NCBI RefSeq assembly: GCF_014898055.3
Contig: NW_023602073.1
Span: 20,941,784 to 21,005,783, forward strand
DNA from: Talpa occidentalis
Lineage: Eukaryota; Chordata; Mammalia; Eulipotyphla; Talpidae
Direction: 5' to 3'
Length of the DNA: 64,000 nucleotides
In this document: piece by piece, positions 21,226 through 32,486 of the stretch
Layout: each line of letters starts with the position of its first letter
Position numbering within the stretch: the stretch's first letter is position 1
Translations under genes and position numbers: made by a program
Notes under the pieces: generated by a model
The model's database searches: none
What the model was told of the DNA's origin: nothing
What the model saw: the letters and a program-made list of their open reading frames with translations, nothing else

Positions 21226-22605
21226 ATTGAAACCCGAGGGTGTCTTTTCTTTCTTCTTTTCTTCCTACCACTCTTCCGTCCCTCCTTGCACATGTGTTGT
21301 AAATGGTGTTTTTCTTTCAAGCTCCAATGGTTCATTACTAGCATTTAAGAAAGTAATAGACTTCTGTACATTGTCATGTTCTTTGCTTCTTGTTATTTCC
21401 ACCAATTCTCATCATGACACGATACTGAGCTCCTTTTCTTCTGAAGTTCGCAATTTGACTTAATCGATGACCTGAAAGGGGCGCCTTTCAACCACTAAAC
21501 TGTGAGCTCTCAGCATCCTGCGCTGCCATCCTTGATCAGCAGCTGGCGCCTGAACCCCATTTCTAGTTCCCTTGGAGCGTGGGGCTTCGTTTCCTAGGTA
21601 ACAAACGAGGGGCAGTGGGGGCATGGGGGCAAATGAGACCGGTTTCTGCCCAGCAAACGCTCCAGCCTGAGGTCTTACATCTGAGCAGGAGGCTGGACTG
21701 TCTTTCCCTGGGACACGTTTCTAGAACAGCAAGCACAGACATTTTCATTTTCTGGATTGTTCCCACATGTTTCTCAAGGTTTTGGCAAGATCTATTTTAC
21801 ACATAAAAAAAAAAAAAATTCTTGACCGAAGGTTTTCAGGCATTAAGATCATGTTTGTTGGTGGGCTTTTTGGTGTTTTGTTTTTGTTTTTGTTTGTTTG
21901 TTTGTTTGTTTGTTTGTTTTTTACAACTCCAGGGTTGTTTCTGAGGAGAAATCCCAATGCAGATTCAGAGACTGGCAAAGCCCATAAAAAATAGTGACAG
22001 CGACATACAGTTGCCAGAGTATCGGGGCTCCCAATGGGAGGAGTTGGGGAGCACTCAGCCGCACAGATACATGGATGCCCCTTTACACCTGCTTTCACTA
22101 AGTTTTGAATGATCAATGCTTCTTAGAGCTATTAAGTAGTAGGGAAAGTATTGCAAAATGGAAGAATGATGTGTGTTATAATTCATGACACTATTTGAAG
22201 TTGAAACATTTTGAAGTAGGGCAAAGTCAAATAGTTTCTTTTTTTTTTTTCTGTCTATTTTCCAATGCAAATGGTGTCCTATTGTAATAAGATTTTCCCT
22301 TCATCTAACACGCTCAAAGCTGCCCTAGCTCTTTCTCATTGGAGAGAAATAAATAAAGCATTTAATATGTAGCCATCACACTGCTTTGCAAAGTTTCGAT
22401 TTTTCCTTGAAGAGCTCTCTTATCGAGTCCTGCTAAATCAAAGCTCTATGAAAATTAAAATTTCCAAGTGCACAATTCTTTGGGGTTTAGTACATTCACA
22501 AGGTTGTGCAAACACCACCTCTATCACATTCCAGAAATCTTCCAGCTCCTGAAAAGAAATCTCGTGCCCATTCCCCCTTCCTCCCAACCTCCACAACCAA
22601 TCTAC
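21226..22605. other. Gene-free stretch, mixed composition
   Basis: This includes a moderately GC-rich segment at 21480-21760 and a (GTTT)n tract. No coding or RNA gene is recognised. Confidence 0.5.
21875..21922. repeat. (GTTT)n microsatellite
   Basis: Repeated TTTG units, giving a spurious FLFVCLFVCLF-like frame. Confidence 0.9.
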
Positions 22606-23695
22606 CTCTGCTTTTCCGCATTTGCCAGTTCTGGTTAAGTCACATAAATGGAGTCACAGAGCATGTGTTTTTCTGTGTCTGGCTTTCATTTAGCCTAATA
22701 TTTTTTTTCAAAGATTTATTTTTTTATGCATACAAAAACTGGGGTATAGGCCTGAGGTACAGGGGTTGGGGGAGGAGGAGCAGGGAGGGCAAGAGGATTC
22801 ACCAAAGACCAAGTGGGGAGCAGAACAGGCAGATCTACACCGCTGAGGAGAGGTCTGCTCTGCCATGTGGGTCAGCTCCCTGGCGGGGAATTGAACTCAT
22901 GCTGCAGAGGCTGGAGATAGCTTGATAGCGCTGAGACTTTAACCTCTGAGCCACCAGGGAGGCCCTAGCCTAATATTTTTGAGTTTTATCCATGATGTAT
23001 TAGTGCGTCTTCATTCATTCTTATTTATGCATTTGAATCATTCTCACCATTTGATTGCTGTGAATGTTATGACAATAAATATTTGAATAAAAGTATCTGT
23101 TTGAGTGCCTGTTTTCTAGGTTTTTTAATTCATGCCTAGAAGCAGAGCCGCTGAGTCTTGTGGTAATGCCATGTTCAAGTTTCTGAGGAAGTGCCAAACA
23201 GTGTTCCACAATAGCTGACCCACTTTCCATTCCATAGAGCAGTGTTCAGGAAATTTAATTTCTCAACATCTTTACTAATGCTTATTATTTTCTTTCTTTT
23301 CTATGATAACCATCCTAGGAGATGTGGCAGGTTGCTTGTGGTTTTGGTTAATATATCCCTCACTGCTCATGATGTCAAACTTTTCTTCATATATCATTGT
23401 CCTGTTGTCAATCTTCTTGGGGGAATTTTCCATTCAGGTACTTTGCTCATGTTTTAATATGATTATTAGTTTCTTGCTGTTGCTACAAATGTTCTTTATC
23501 CTTGCTATTAACCCCTCATCAGATATATGATTTTCAGATCTCTCCTCCCATCCCAAGTTTGCCTTTTCATTCCGTTGATTATGTCACTGATGCACAGAAC
23601 CATTTAATTTTGACATCATCCAAGCTATCTGTTTTTACTATTGTTGCCCATCTTTGCTCGTTTTTGAATTGGAGAGTCTTGCCTTTTGAGGGGTA
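22606..23695 (-). mobile_element. Old L1 3' half, interrupted by a SINE
   Basis: The minus-strand L1 text includes GTGTCTGGCTTTCATTTAGC before the SINE, and after it AGTGCCAAACAGTGTTCCAC (23190-23210), CATCCTAGGAGATGTGGCAG (23311-23330) and AACCCCTCATCAGATATATG (about 23510-23530). It is heavily mutated. The frames 23242-23530 derive from it. Confidence 0.7.
22706..22965 (-). mobile_element. tRNA-derived T+ SINE inserted in old L1
   Basis: The TSD TAGCCTAATATTTTT lies at 22691-22705 and 22966-22980. The complement of the family head (CCACCAGGGAGGCCC) is at the right end. Confidence 0.9.
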
Positions 23696-23699
23696 AGAG

Positions 23700-24163
23700 A
23701 TTTTTTGTTTTGTTTTTCTTTTCTTTCGATGATGAGCCACACACACAAAGCAATTCCAAATGCCGGTTGCCTGGTGATATCAGAGTCAGGGTACCTCATG
23801 GGTTTTTCCCCGGGAACAGACTCAGACATGTCGTGGTTACTATGTCTTCTGGTTACATCATTTCTCTTTAATCTCGTGTTTTGTTCAACAAGAACCCTAA
23901 GCTTACAAAAACAGTGCTAATGTCACTAAGAGGTCAGTTGAGTGTCTAACCTGAAAACAAATTTAAAAGTGATTAAAGATGGAAGCTTGGTGATTGTTAT
24001 TGCTCATGAGTCAGGCATGTCCTGTTTCCCCATGATCTTGAAGAGCAAGGACAGAGTGGCAGAGAGATAAAGCATCTACCTCATGGAAAGTAACAAATCC
24101 AATGCAAATTTTGAGAAGGGCGATATCAGATATAGGAGAAATTGCCACTAGTCCCGAACTCAA
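23700..24163. other. Gene-free stretch
   Basis: No gene or named repeat is seen. Confidence 0.5.
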
Positions 24164-24176
24164 GACTGTATCCCTT

Positions 24177-24454
24177 GGGCCTCCCCGGTGGTGCAGCAGT
24201 TGAGTGCTGGGTTGTGAAGCTGTCCACAGCCTCTGCAGCGCTGGTTCGATCCCCGATTGCTCCCTGGCCACAGGAGGAGGGTCCCACATGGCGTGCAGAT
24301 CTCTCCTGCCACCCGCTGCTCCCCTAGCAGTGTACTTCAGTGTACTTCTGCCTGCTCTGCTCCCCACTCTGGCTCTGGTGAATTCTCTCACCCTCCCACA
24401 CCTCTGACTGGACCCAGTGCTTGCATAAAAAAATAAATTAATTTAAAAAAAAAT
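24177..24454 (+). mobile_element. tRNA-derived T+ SINE, full length
   Basis: The TSD GACTGTATCCCTT lies at 24164-24176 and 24455-24467. The B box GGTTCGATCCCC is near 24243. The tail is AATAAATTAATTT followed by A. Confidence 0.9.
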
Positions 24455-24639
24455 GACTGTATCCCTTTTGGCACCAAACTCAAGGCTGAGAGTATCCCTC
24501 TTGGCACCAAATGATCACAATGAAAGCAAAAAGTTTGTGAAATAGGTTGTGATGTTAAACCAAGCTCTGGATAGTTTAAATGGTTCAAGAATTGGTATTC
24601 ATTACACAGTGTGGAAGTGAGTGTGAGTCTTGCCAGCGC

Positions 24640-25140
24640 TGATCTAAAGTCAGCTAAAGCGTTTTTTGGAAACTTTAGATAAGCTAATGGTAGAGGGAAA
24701 TTACTAGCTAGAGCGAATCTTCAATGGGGATGAAGCTCCCTGTTCTGGAAACAGATGTCTGAAAGGAATTTCATTCATCAAGAGGTCAAGTCAATACCAG
24801 GTTTCAAGTTTTTTAAGGAAAGGATAGTCTTGCTTGGGGCCGTGTTGCAGGTTACAAACTATTATAAAACTCTTTGTGGCCTGGCACAGTGAGAACCCAA
24901 GATGTTCAAGGACCTCAGTAAGCACACACTGCCAGTGAACTGCAGGGACATTGACACGGCTCATCTTCCAGGATGCCCTCCTCAATTGCTATGGCAGCAA
25001 AATGGAGAATTATAGTTCGGCAAATAACACCTTTCAAGACTTTGCTTATTGCTGATAATGCTCCTGGACCTAGTCCTTTTATTGGTCATTGTCATCCCAT
25101 TATCAAAGTGGTTTTTCTCTCTCCAAATACCACTTCCATC
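24640..25140 (+). pseudogene. Tigger/pogo-type DNA transposase relic
   Basis: Translation in shifting frames matches the DDE domain of Tigger (pogo, Tc1/mariner superfamily) transposases. IFNGDEAP at about 24717-24737 corresponds to the family's NxDETG block, with the first catalytic Asp at 24729-24731. It is followed by degraded PGFK and ENPR/LSKHTLPV text. FKTLLIADNAPG, with the second catalytic Asp at 25054-25056, leads to VVFLSPNTTS ending at 25137, all in one frame. The two blocks are out of frame with each other, so it is broken. The third acidic residue is lost where an L1 end begins. No terminal inverted repeats were identified. Confidence 0.8.
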
Positions 25141-25220
25141 CATGTTGTAGCAAATGGCAAGATTTCATCTTCATGACTGAGTAGTATTTCATTATGTATG
25201 TGTACATATTCCCTATATAT
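25135..25220 (-). mobile_element. L1 3'-end fragment abutting the Tigger relic
   Basis: CATCCATGTTGTAGCAAATGG and ATGACTGAGTAGTATTTCAT are minus-strand L1 3' text. The tail side runs into (TA)/(TATG)-rich DNA. Confidence 0.7.
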
Positions 25221-25919
25221 GTATATGTTTATCTATATATACACACATACACATTCCACATCAATCTCTTTTTAAAGGTCTTAGCAAGCAAAACAACCGC
25301 TAATATTCCTTAGTAGATTAAAAACTCTAATGACCTTTATAAATGCAAACTGAATTTATGATTTTTCAAATACAATTTCAAATATAGTTTCCCTTGCAGC
25401 TTCACATACAACAGAAGCTGAGTACAAGAGGGGGTCTATTTATGGAGTGTTGGAAGCAGAACAAGGAGGATATAATAGCTGTTCTCAGATCTGATATTGA
25501 GGCCAGGAAATCATCTGGTCTCAGGATTCCAGGAAACCCAGATACTCACAGGACATAGGAGTTGGCCTTAAACATCTTCCAGCCTAGCTTCTTATCTAGT
25601 ACCTTTGTCAGAGTGTGAGGCCTTTCAGCCTCTGCCAGGATATGACCAATAATCAGGAGCTGATTATCTTAACAATGGAAAAGAAGATAGGGAAGCATTC
25701 TAGGCCAGGAGAAGAGAGGTTTCATTCGGAAAGATGGATAGAAATCAGCCTGGTGAAGGGAAGCTTGTAGGACATGCTGAGTTAGATGTTATCTGGAACT
25801 TCCAAGGGAGCTGGCCTGAGGGTGGCACAGTGCTACATCTGCGTGTGACAGATTAGCCCTTGATGGGGAGAGTCCATAGAGAAGCAGGAGTTGGAACCAC
25901 AGGGACAAATGTTAAATGC
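25221..25919. other. Gene-free stretch
   Basis: AT-rich at first, then of mixed composition. No gene is recognised. Confidence 0.5.
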
Positions 25920-25929
25920 AAGTTCATTT

Positions 25930-26213
25930 CTTTTTTTTTTTTTTTTCAAGATTTATTTATTTATTTATACAAGAACCGGGGTACAGGCCAGATGAGCAGG
26001 AGGGTAAGAGGATTTACCAGAGACAGAGCCGGGAACAGAACAGGCAGACTGAAGAAATACACTGCTGAGGGGGGCAGTGGGTAAGATAGGAGAGGTCTGC
26101 TGCACCATGTGGGACCCTCGCCAGCCTATCGAACCGGGAACCGGCGCTGCAGGGGCTGCAGACAGCTTCACTGCAGGGCGCTCAACTGCCTGCGCCAGCA
26201 GGGGAAGCCCTGT
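25930..26213 (-). mobile_element. tRNA-derived T+ SINE, full length
   Basis: The TSD AAGTTCATTT lies at 25920-25929 and 26214-26223. The complement of the B box (ATCGAACCGGGAACCGG) is near 26128. Confidence 0.9.
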
Positions 26214-26429
26214 AAGTTCATTTTCAAACCAACTTATGAAAAAGAAATAACACAAGAGGCTTGCCTTGGTGGAGTCAGAAGTCACAGTCACATAGTTTGA
26301 CAAGCTTGATGAGAGGAACCTGAACATTTCCTGAACACCTAGACAGGAGTACTTGAAACAGTCTGTTGTTTTAAAGATGGAAGGATCTGTGGTTTCTTTC
26401 CACAAAGGAGGACAATAAAAATTCCTGTT

Positions 26430-26960
26430 TTGTTGACCTCAGTTTGCTAATTTTGTTGAGGACTTGTTCATCAGAGATATTAGTACATAGTTTAGTTCCT
26501 TTTCTTTCTTTCTTTTTTTTTTTAATGGTGATGTCTTTGTCTGGTTTTAGAATCAGGGTAATGATGGTTTCATAAAATGAGTTGGGAAAATTCGCCTTCT
26601 CAGTATTTTTGGAAAGGTTTGTAAAGGGGAGGTATTAGATCTTGTTTATACATCTGGTAGAATTCGCCAGTGAACACTTCTGATCCTATGCTTTTTTGGG
26701 GGGAGGCTTTTGGTTACCATTTCGATTTCCTTACCAGTGACTGTTTTGATTTCCTTACTGTTCACGCTTTCTGTTTCTTCCTGATTCAGTTTTGGGAGGT
26801 GGTATAAGTCTAAAAATGTATCCATTTTTTCTAGGTTGTCCAATTTGTTGGCATTTAGATAGATAGTTCATAGGTTATTTGGTATTTGTTGTAATTTCTC
26901 CTCCTTTTGTTTCTGATTTTATTAATAAGTTTTCTTTTTTTCTCCAATGGTATAAAGTCT
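26430..26960 (-). mobile_element. L1 ORF2 fragment
   Basis: The minus-strand L1 ORF2 text includes GGTTTTAGAATCAGGGTAAT near 26543, TGGTAGAATTCGCCAGTGAA near 26653, TTCTAGGTTGTCCAATTTGT near 26830 and GGTATTTGTTGTAATTTCTC near 26881. The frame 26646-26843 is part of it. Confidence 0.8.
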
Positions 26961-27409
26961 CTTAGCATAAATAAAATGATAGAAAGTCTAATATATAATG
27001 CAATCAGCTTGCTTAGAATACAATCATATTTACATACTGATAGCTAACTTAGCTATCTGAGCTGTTTCAATCCACATTTCTTTCATTTCCTTTATGAAAG
27101 TTACATTAAGAAAAAAACTCCCTTGAGCATTCTTATGATATTTTTGGTGAGTGAAACTGTAATCTCAGCAAAGTTCACTCTTGGTGTCAGAAAGCAGAAT
27201 GTCAGGTTGTTTTGGACTAATTGTCACTTAATACCAAGATACAATACTTAGTAGCACTTATTTTGAGTGATAAAAGTGATCACTTAGGTTTGAGAAATTC
27301 TGATCTGCTGAAGTATCATGTGGTTCCAGCATATTCTGAAATTAAATTCTAGACAAAGGTGGAATATTTGCTGGGAAAAAAGTCAATACCCAATAATCCC
27401 TAAAAAGTT
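26961..27409. other. Gene-free AT-rich stretch
   Basis: No gene or named repeat is seen. Confidence 0.5.
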
Positions 27410-27413
27410 ATAC

Positions 27414-27895
27414 TGTTATAGAGCAACCCCGATATTAAACGGGTTCCTGGCTGTAGGTCCTCACCCGCGCTTTAAAGGGACTTATGAATACTCTACTACA
27501 GACACACGCAAAAGGGTTAATAAAAGGTTTATTTACAAGAGAAAAGGAAATAAGGAAAATGTGCAACTCAGGGAGAAAATAGGGAAATAAAGTCTTTAAT
27601 GCGTCCTACCCGATCCGACGACCTGGAAACCCAAAGTCACTCTCAGAGCTGGCCGGACGCTGCAAGCTGGCCGAAAGCCCAAAAATGGAGAGAGAGAGAG
27701 AGAGAGCCCCCAAAGCCCACGTGTCTGCCTTTTGTATCCACCTGGCTGCTTAACCCCACCCTCAGGTCCCAGCCACCTTCCCTTTGGTGGTGATGGGATT
27801 TGGAGTTCCCAGTGTCTTTGGCTTTGACCTGGGGTAGGGTGGAGTCCACAAAGCCTATATGGAATTTGCTTTGGGACATCCTTTTCCCCCTAACA
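27414..27895 (-). mobile_element. Solo LTR of an endogenous retrovirus (482 bp)
   Basis: On the minus strand the element runs from TGTTAGGGGG to CTATAACA, with TG...CA ends. The flanks carry a 4-bp TSD, ATAC, at 27410-27413 and 27896-27899. Four-base TSDs are typical of gammaretrovirus-like class I elements. The polyadenylation signal AATAAA (complement at 27528-27533) is shared with the copy at 1-428. A (GA)n tract at about 27685-27704 is private to this copy. No internal viral sequence flanks it, so it is a solo LTR. Confidence 0.88.
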
Positions 27896-27899
27896 ATAC

Positions 27900-28380
27900 T
27901 TCTGTACACACCTGGATTAAAAATGCAGATGTGATCTGATCACATCTTTTGGGCTTTTCCAGCATGGACCAGGTTTATTGAAATTTATGTACATGCTGGC
28001 CTTTTATGCTTATTGAGGAAAAATTGAGATTGTACATCATTTTATAAAGTTAGTCTACAATAGCCACTTTTTTATATTTACTGAAAGAGAAGCCTTTAGC
28101 TAGGTTAATAGCTCTATAAGGGTCTATACAATCTTTGCTACCAAGGTTGACACACAGAAATCAGCAAGGTGTTTATCATCAGGGTAGTCACTATGAGATT
28201 AGAGAATGAGACCAAGCTCTGTGCAAATGTACATCCCAATTTGCAGAGAAAAGTAGTTTCCTTCAATAAACACGCTACCAAATACCATCTGCTCTGACAG
28301 AGAGCTGAGTTTGCCAGGTGGAACAGTAAACAAAAACCCCAAACTTTCCAGTATTATCTCATTGCCTTATCTAAGTAGAC
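27900..28380. other. Gene-free stretch
   Basis: No gene or named repeat is seen. Confidence 0.5.
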
Positions 28381-28395
28381 CTATAAACACATTTT

Positions 28396-28512
28396 AAAAA
28401 AATGTTTATTTATTTATTGGTAGAACTGGGATATAGACCAGAGGTACAGAGGGTGAAAGGATTCACCAGAGACAGAGTGGGCAGCAGAATAGGTGGATTA
28501 ATTGAAATACAG
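28396..28512 (-). mobile_element. 5'-truncated SINE fragment (3' part only)
   Basis: This contains only the tail half of the SINE: complement of A-tail, TTTATTTATTTATT, GGTACAGAGGGTGAAAGGAT and CACCAGAGACAGAGTGG. The flanking TSD ATAAACACATTTT lies at 28383-28395 and 28513-28525. Truncated SINEs with TSDs are less common than full-length ones. The left arm of a large inverted repeat starts inside it. Confidence 0.8.
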
Positions 28513-28898
28513 ATAAACACATTTTTAACAACAACACCCAAAAGAAGTGTAGATTCAACTTCAAATTTATGGTGGAGAATAAGCAAGTATTCGTTAACCT
28601 TCTGTTCTCTCTCTAAGCCAAAGCCTATGGTTAACCAAGTACTAACAATCTCAAACCACAGAGTCCTGTCAGGTCCCTGCTTATGAAATGTGAGGTATCC
28701 AGTCTCATCTTAATTTTCACCAAGGCTGAGTTCAAGAGCTCTGAAGATTATACTTTTCTTATTCCACTTAATGACATAGAGAAGTTTCATCTGGACATGA
28801 ACATTCCATGAGCTGGAATTTTGACTATTCAACCAAATATCAGGGAGTATTGTCTACCAACAATAGCATAGAAACATAGACAGAGAGACGGATGGATG

Positions 28899-28940
<42 letters not shown>

Positions 28941-28957
28941 GGCAGGCAGAAGGAAAC
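28482..28957 (+). repeat. Large inverted repeat, left arm
   Basis: This is the reverse complement of 29864-30372. Across about 28513-28850 I find only one base change and one T-run length difference. The arm begins in a truncated SINE and ends at GAGGCAGGCAGAAGGAAAC after a (GATA)n tract. No gene lies inside. Confidence 0.93.
28891..28940. repeat. (GATG)/(GATA)n microsatellite
   Basis: GATGGATGG is followed by about ten GATA units. It is the complement-matched partner of the tract at 29881-29977. Confidence 0.95.
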
Positions 28958-29863
28958 TTTTGGAGTTTCCAGGATTGCAGTGAAGGCCACAGATCCACAG
29001 ATATATGTCAATAATCAAACCCATCAAATTGTCTACATTAAATATGTACAGCTTTTTTCATGTCAATCACATATCAGTGTAGTAGTTCCAAATAAAGAGC
29101 TATTAAAAAAGGGATAGCTTGCTGGGAAAGTAACAAAGTTTGCTTCACTGGAGATGACAAATGGCCTTCCTGGAAAGTTGGGGGGAGGATGGATAACTAA
29201 TATCCCACCCAATAAAAGATTCACCATCCAAGGTGTCATGGATATTAGGGTCTTTGCTTTGCTTTCAGATGTCGGTGACTACTCAGGAATCCTTCCGCTC
29301 TGTCTCTTCACCCCATAGGCATCTTTTGCAATCGGGGGCCATGGAAATTCTATTTAGGGGAAATTTTCATTGCATGTCTCTTTGCGACCTTGGTAGAAAT
29401 GTTTGTAGAGTCAACTGTAAGGTTGGCGAGGCCCTAACCTGGGGCTTAGATTCTTTGTCTCTCCTCCCAATCCTGGCCTGCCCTGTTCCTGCCTGTGTCC
29501 TCACTCCTGCTTCTGAGTTCCTTTGTGGTATAGGCACTAGTAAAATCTTTTCTACTCATAACCTCCAAGTTTCTTCTGAAACTCAACTTTCTGCTTTCGG
29601 GAGAGGCTGATATCTGCTGCCAGTTCTTCTCCACCTTAGTCTGAAGAATCACTTGAAGAGGAGCAGGAAGCTGGGGGACCCACACTCCGGGGGTGGGGGG
29701 AGAATGGGGCTCTTTATTTTGTTTTTGTTCCTCCCCAGGTGGCCCACAGCTGGAAGGAGGGTTGAGCAAACAGGCCTTGGCAGCTTCTGAGTTGGCTCAG
29801 AATACCCTTATTAGCAACTCCACTGCAAAGTAGCAGAGAAAAAGGTGTTTCTAAGAACTACTA
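28958..29863. other. Spacer of the inverted repeat
   Basis: About 906 bp of non-repeated DNA. An open frame at 29233-29610 (125 aa) has no recognised domain and lacks support as a gene. Confidence 0.6.
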
Positions 29864-29880
29864 GTTTCCTTCTACCTGCC

Positions 29881-29939
<59 letters not shown>

Positions 29940-30372
29940 GTCTATCTATCCATCTGTCTGTCTGTCTGTCTGTCTATGCTTCTATGCTGTTGTTGTTAGA
30001 AGATACTCCCTGATATTTGGTTGAATAGTCAAAATTCCAGCTCATGGAATGTTCATGTCCAGATGAAACTTCTCTATGTCATTAAGTGGAATAAGAAAAG
30101 TATAAGCTTCAGAGCTCTTGAACTCAGCCTTGGTGAAAATTAAGATGAGACTGGATACCTCACATTTCATAAGCAGGGACCTGACAGGACTCTGTGGTTT
30201 GAGATTGTTAGTACTTGGTTAACCATAGGCTTTGGCTTAGAGAGAGAACAGAAGGTTAACGAATACTTGCTTATTCTCCACCATAAATTTGAAGTTGAAT
30301 CTACACTTCTTTTGGGTGTTGTTGTTAAAAAATGTGTTTATCTGTATTTCAGTTAATCCACCTGTTCTGCTG
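29864..30372 (-). repeat. Large inverted repeat, right arm
   Basis: This is the partner of 28482-28957. It is longer only because its (CTAT)n tract is expanded. Its outer end includes about 30 bp of the SINE (CTGTATTTCAGTTAATCCAC and CTGTTCTGCTG) and then leaves SINE sequence, so the duplication breakpoint lies inside the SINE. Confidence 0.93.
29881..29977. repeat. (CTAT)n/(CTGT)n microsatellite
   Basis: A long TCTATC array followed by CTGT units, in the right arm of the inverted repeat. Confidence 0.95.
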
Positions 30373-31188
30373 TTCCTCTAAGCTAAGAGGAACCGGTGAA
30401 AGGTAACTGGGAAACATCTACTCCTGTAAGCTGCATGCCTTTCCACCCTCAGGTGGGCCCCTAGAAGCAGCAGCATCTGCTGGCCTCCAGTGTATGCCCT
30501 TAAGCAAAGTGAATTAGGGACAGTACCATGCAGGGGAAGTACCTCCAAATCTCCCACGGACCTTCTGCTACCTTCTAGCCATGTGAGCCCCTTTGTGGTT
30601 TTAAGGTTAGTCTCCCTGGAGTGAGCCTGGCTTCATTTCATTGCTATCCCCATTTAAAGATGAGAAACTTTTCTCTGGTCCTAACTCTATAAGCTAGGAA
30701 TTTAGGATAGGGTCTGTGCCCTTTAAGCAGCTCACTGTTACCTTAAGAATTTCCTTATTGGTACGTTAGGATATCCTCCCCCACTCTCTAGAAACTGCCT
30801 GGGCTCCAGGATACCACTCAGTGACCCCTGCCCTCTGGCTTCAGTTTGGATCAGAGAGTAGGGACCCAGAGGAGAGCAGAATGGGGCTCGCAAGCAGTTC
30901 CCCTTCTGGCTGCCTGTGTGGGTGCTGTCAGTAGCCCCCTAGTCAGCCCGATCCACTCACCTCTCCTGGGCTCTGGGCTCTAGGTCCATTTAGGAGTGGT
31001 AAGAGCCGCCCATCACCAAGGTAAGAGCAGGTTTCACTTTCCTGTGTGGTTTCCTCAGTCCCTCCCTGTTTGCACTTAAATCGAGACCCCTGCTCAGAGA
31101 TCCTAAGTGCACAAAACCCTGGTCATCTGTTTTCTGCTAGAACCTTGCAACAAATATCAGCCTCACTCACATAAAACAGACAAGCATT
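30373..31188. other. Gene-free stretch
   Basis: Mixed composition, with no gene or named repeat recognised. Confidence 0.5.
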
Positions 31189-31204
31189 GAAAAGAAGAGA
31201 CTAG

Positions 31205-31470
31205 AGTCTCCCTGATGGCGCAAGGGGTTGAGCACAGTGCTGTGAAGCTGTCGCAGCCTCTGCAGTGTGAGTTAAATCCCCAGCCAGGGAGCTACCCACA
31301 TGGAGCAGTAGACCTCTCTTGTCTCGCCCACTGCTCCCCTCAGCAGTATACTTCGGTCTACCTGCCTGTTCTGTTCCCCACTCTGTCTCTGGTGAATCCT
31401 TTTACCTCCTGCACCTCTGGCCTATACCCCCGTTCTTGTAATCATAAATAAATCCTTAAAAAAAAAAAAA
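31205..31470 (+). mobile_element. tRNA-derived T+ SINE
   Basis: The head GTCTCCCTGATGGCGCAAGG has the 'gagcacagtgctgtgaagctg' variant. The end is ATAAATAAATCCTT followed by an A-tail. An imperfect TSD (AAAAGAAGAGACTA and GAAAGAATAGAGAA) may flank it. Confidence 0.85.
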
Positions 31471-31780
31471 GGAAAGAATAGAGAAGACCATATAAATGTG
31501 TTGGTCAGAGCTATAGATTTCAGGTTGGAGGGACAGATCACAAATTTTGCTGCAAGGTCTCCACCAACCTCATGGGCCACCGCCTTGGACGTGCCTTCAA
31601 GACCCTGGGGCAGCCAGCCTGCTGGCAGGGCTTCTGCCAGAGGCTTTCCTTTGGCTTTGCTATTGCTTGACATCCCATATGTAGATGAAAAGTCCCTGCT
31701 GCAGTGGGCTGTGCTGAACCAAGTATTTCCTTTTCTGAGCAAAAGGCCCTGAATTGGGGTTCTTGGAGCAGGCCTGGAAT
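31471..31780. other. Gene-free stretch with an unsupported open frame
   Basis: An open frame at 31498-31752 (84 aa) has no recognised domain and no paralogue in the window, so it is not called a gene. Confidence 0.5.
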
Positions 31781-31781
31781 C

Positions 31782-32400
31782 TGAGAACCCCAGGAGGGGT
31801 CTTTCTTGGCTATTGTCTTTGATAAGGAAAGAATTCAATGTCAACTCTCAGAAAAGCAAGAGATTTATTGATAGATAGGAAGGAGAAGGGGAAAGCTTCC
31901 AAGTGGAACAGGTTCCCGGTGGGTAGGCAGTGAGGGGCGAAAAGCAGATGCTTATATGAATACAATGGAGCAATGGAGTACAGTGGGCAAGGAGTGGGGG
32001 TTTGCTGTTGAGTGTCTCCACTTTGTGTCTCTTGCTGATTGGCTGGGCCCTTGGGGTCTCCTAGGCTACTGAGGCCCACTGGGTTTCCCCATGTTACCTG
32101 GTCTACCTTCCTGAAACCAGCTTTAGCATTGTGTTATTGTGCTGGTGTTCTGAATTCTTCATTCTTCATTCTGGATTGGCCGGGGTGTGGGGAGGGGGGC
32201 CACCCTCCTGGTCTGCAATTATTTTCCAATCAGAGTGATAAATGGACTTTATCAGGATCATGGGTCCAGGAATTACAGGGTCCAGGAGTTCTATCTGGGG
32301 AGAGGATAATAGAGGATGGAAGGGTTTCCTCTGGAGAAGAATGTATTCCAGCCCAAATATGGGGTTTGAAGCCCAAGCTAATGCTTTGTAATCATCTCTT
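31782..32400 (-). mobile_element. LTR-like segment, family unknown
   Basis: The complement of a polyadenylation-like block (GAGATTTATTGATAG near 31859) is preceded by TTGATAAGGAAAGAATTCAA, and a GC-rich promoter-like half lies further right. This resembles an antisense LTR. No TG/CA ends with TSD were confirmed, so this is a tentative call. Confidence 0.35.
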
Positions 32401-32424
32401 GCTATTTAAAAATAATTAAAAGCA

Positions 32425-32486
32425 CCACCATTTATTGAGTACCCATGGGCCAGGCTCTGTTCTGGGTGCTTTTCCAAAGTGATCAC

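Noticed and set aside
29233..29610. 125-residue open frame in the inverted-repeat spacer
   Set aside because: No domain is recognised, and an open frame of this length is expected by chance in this composition.
28891..29977. CRISPR-like or functional arrays at the tetranucleotide tracts
   Set aside because: These are plain (GATA)/(CTAT) microsatellites with no spacers, in mammalian DNA.
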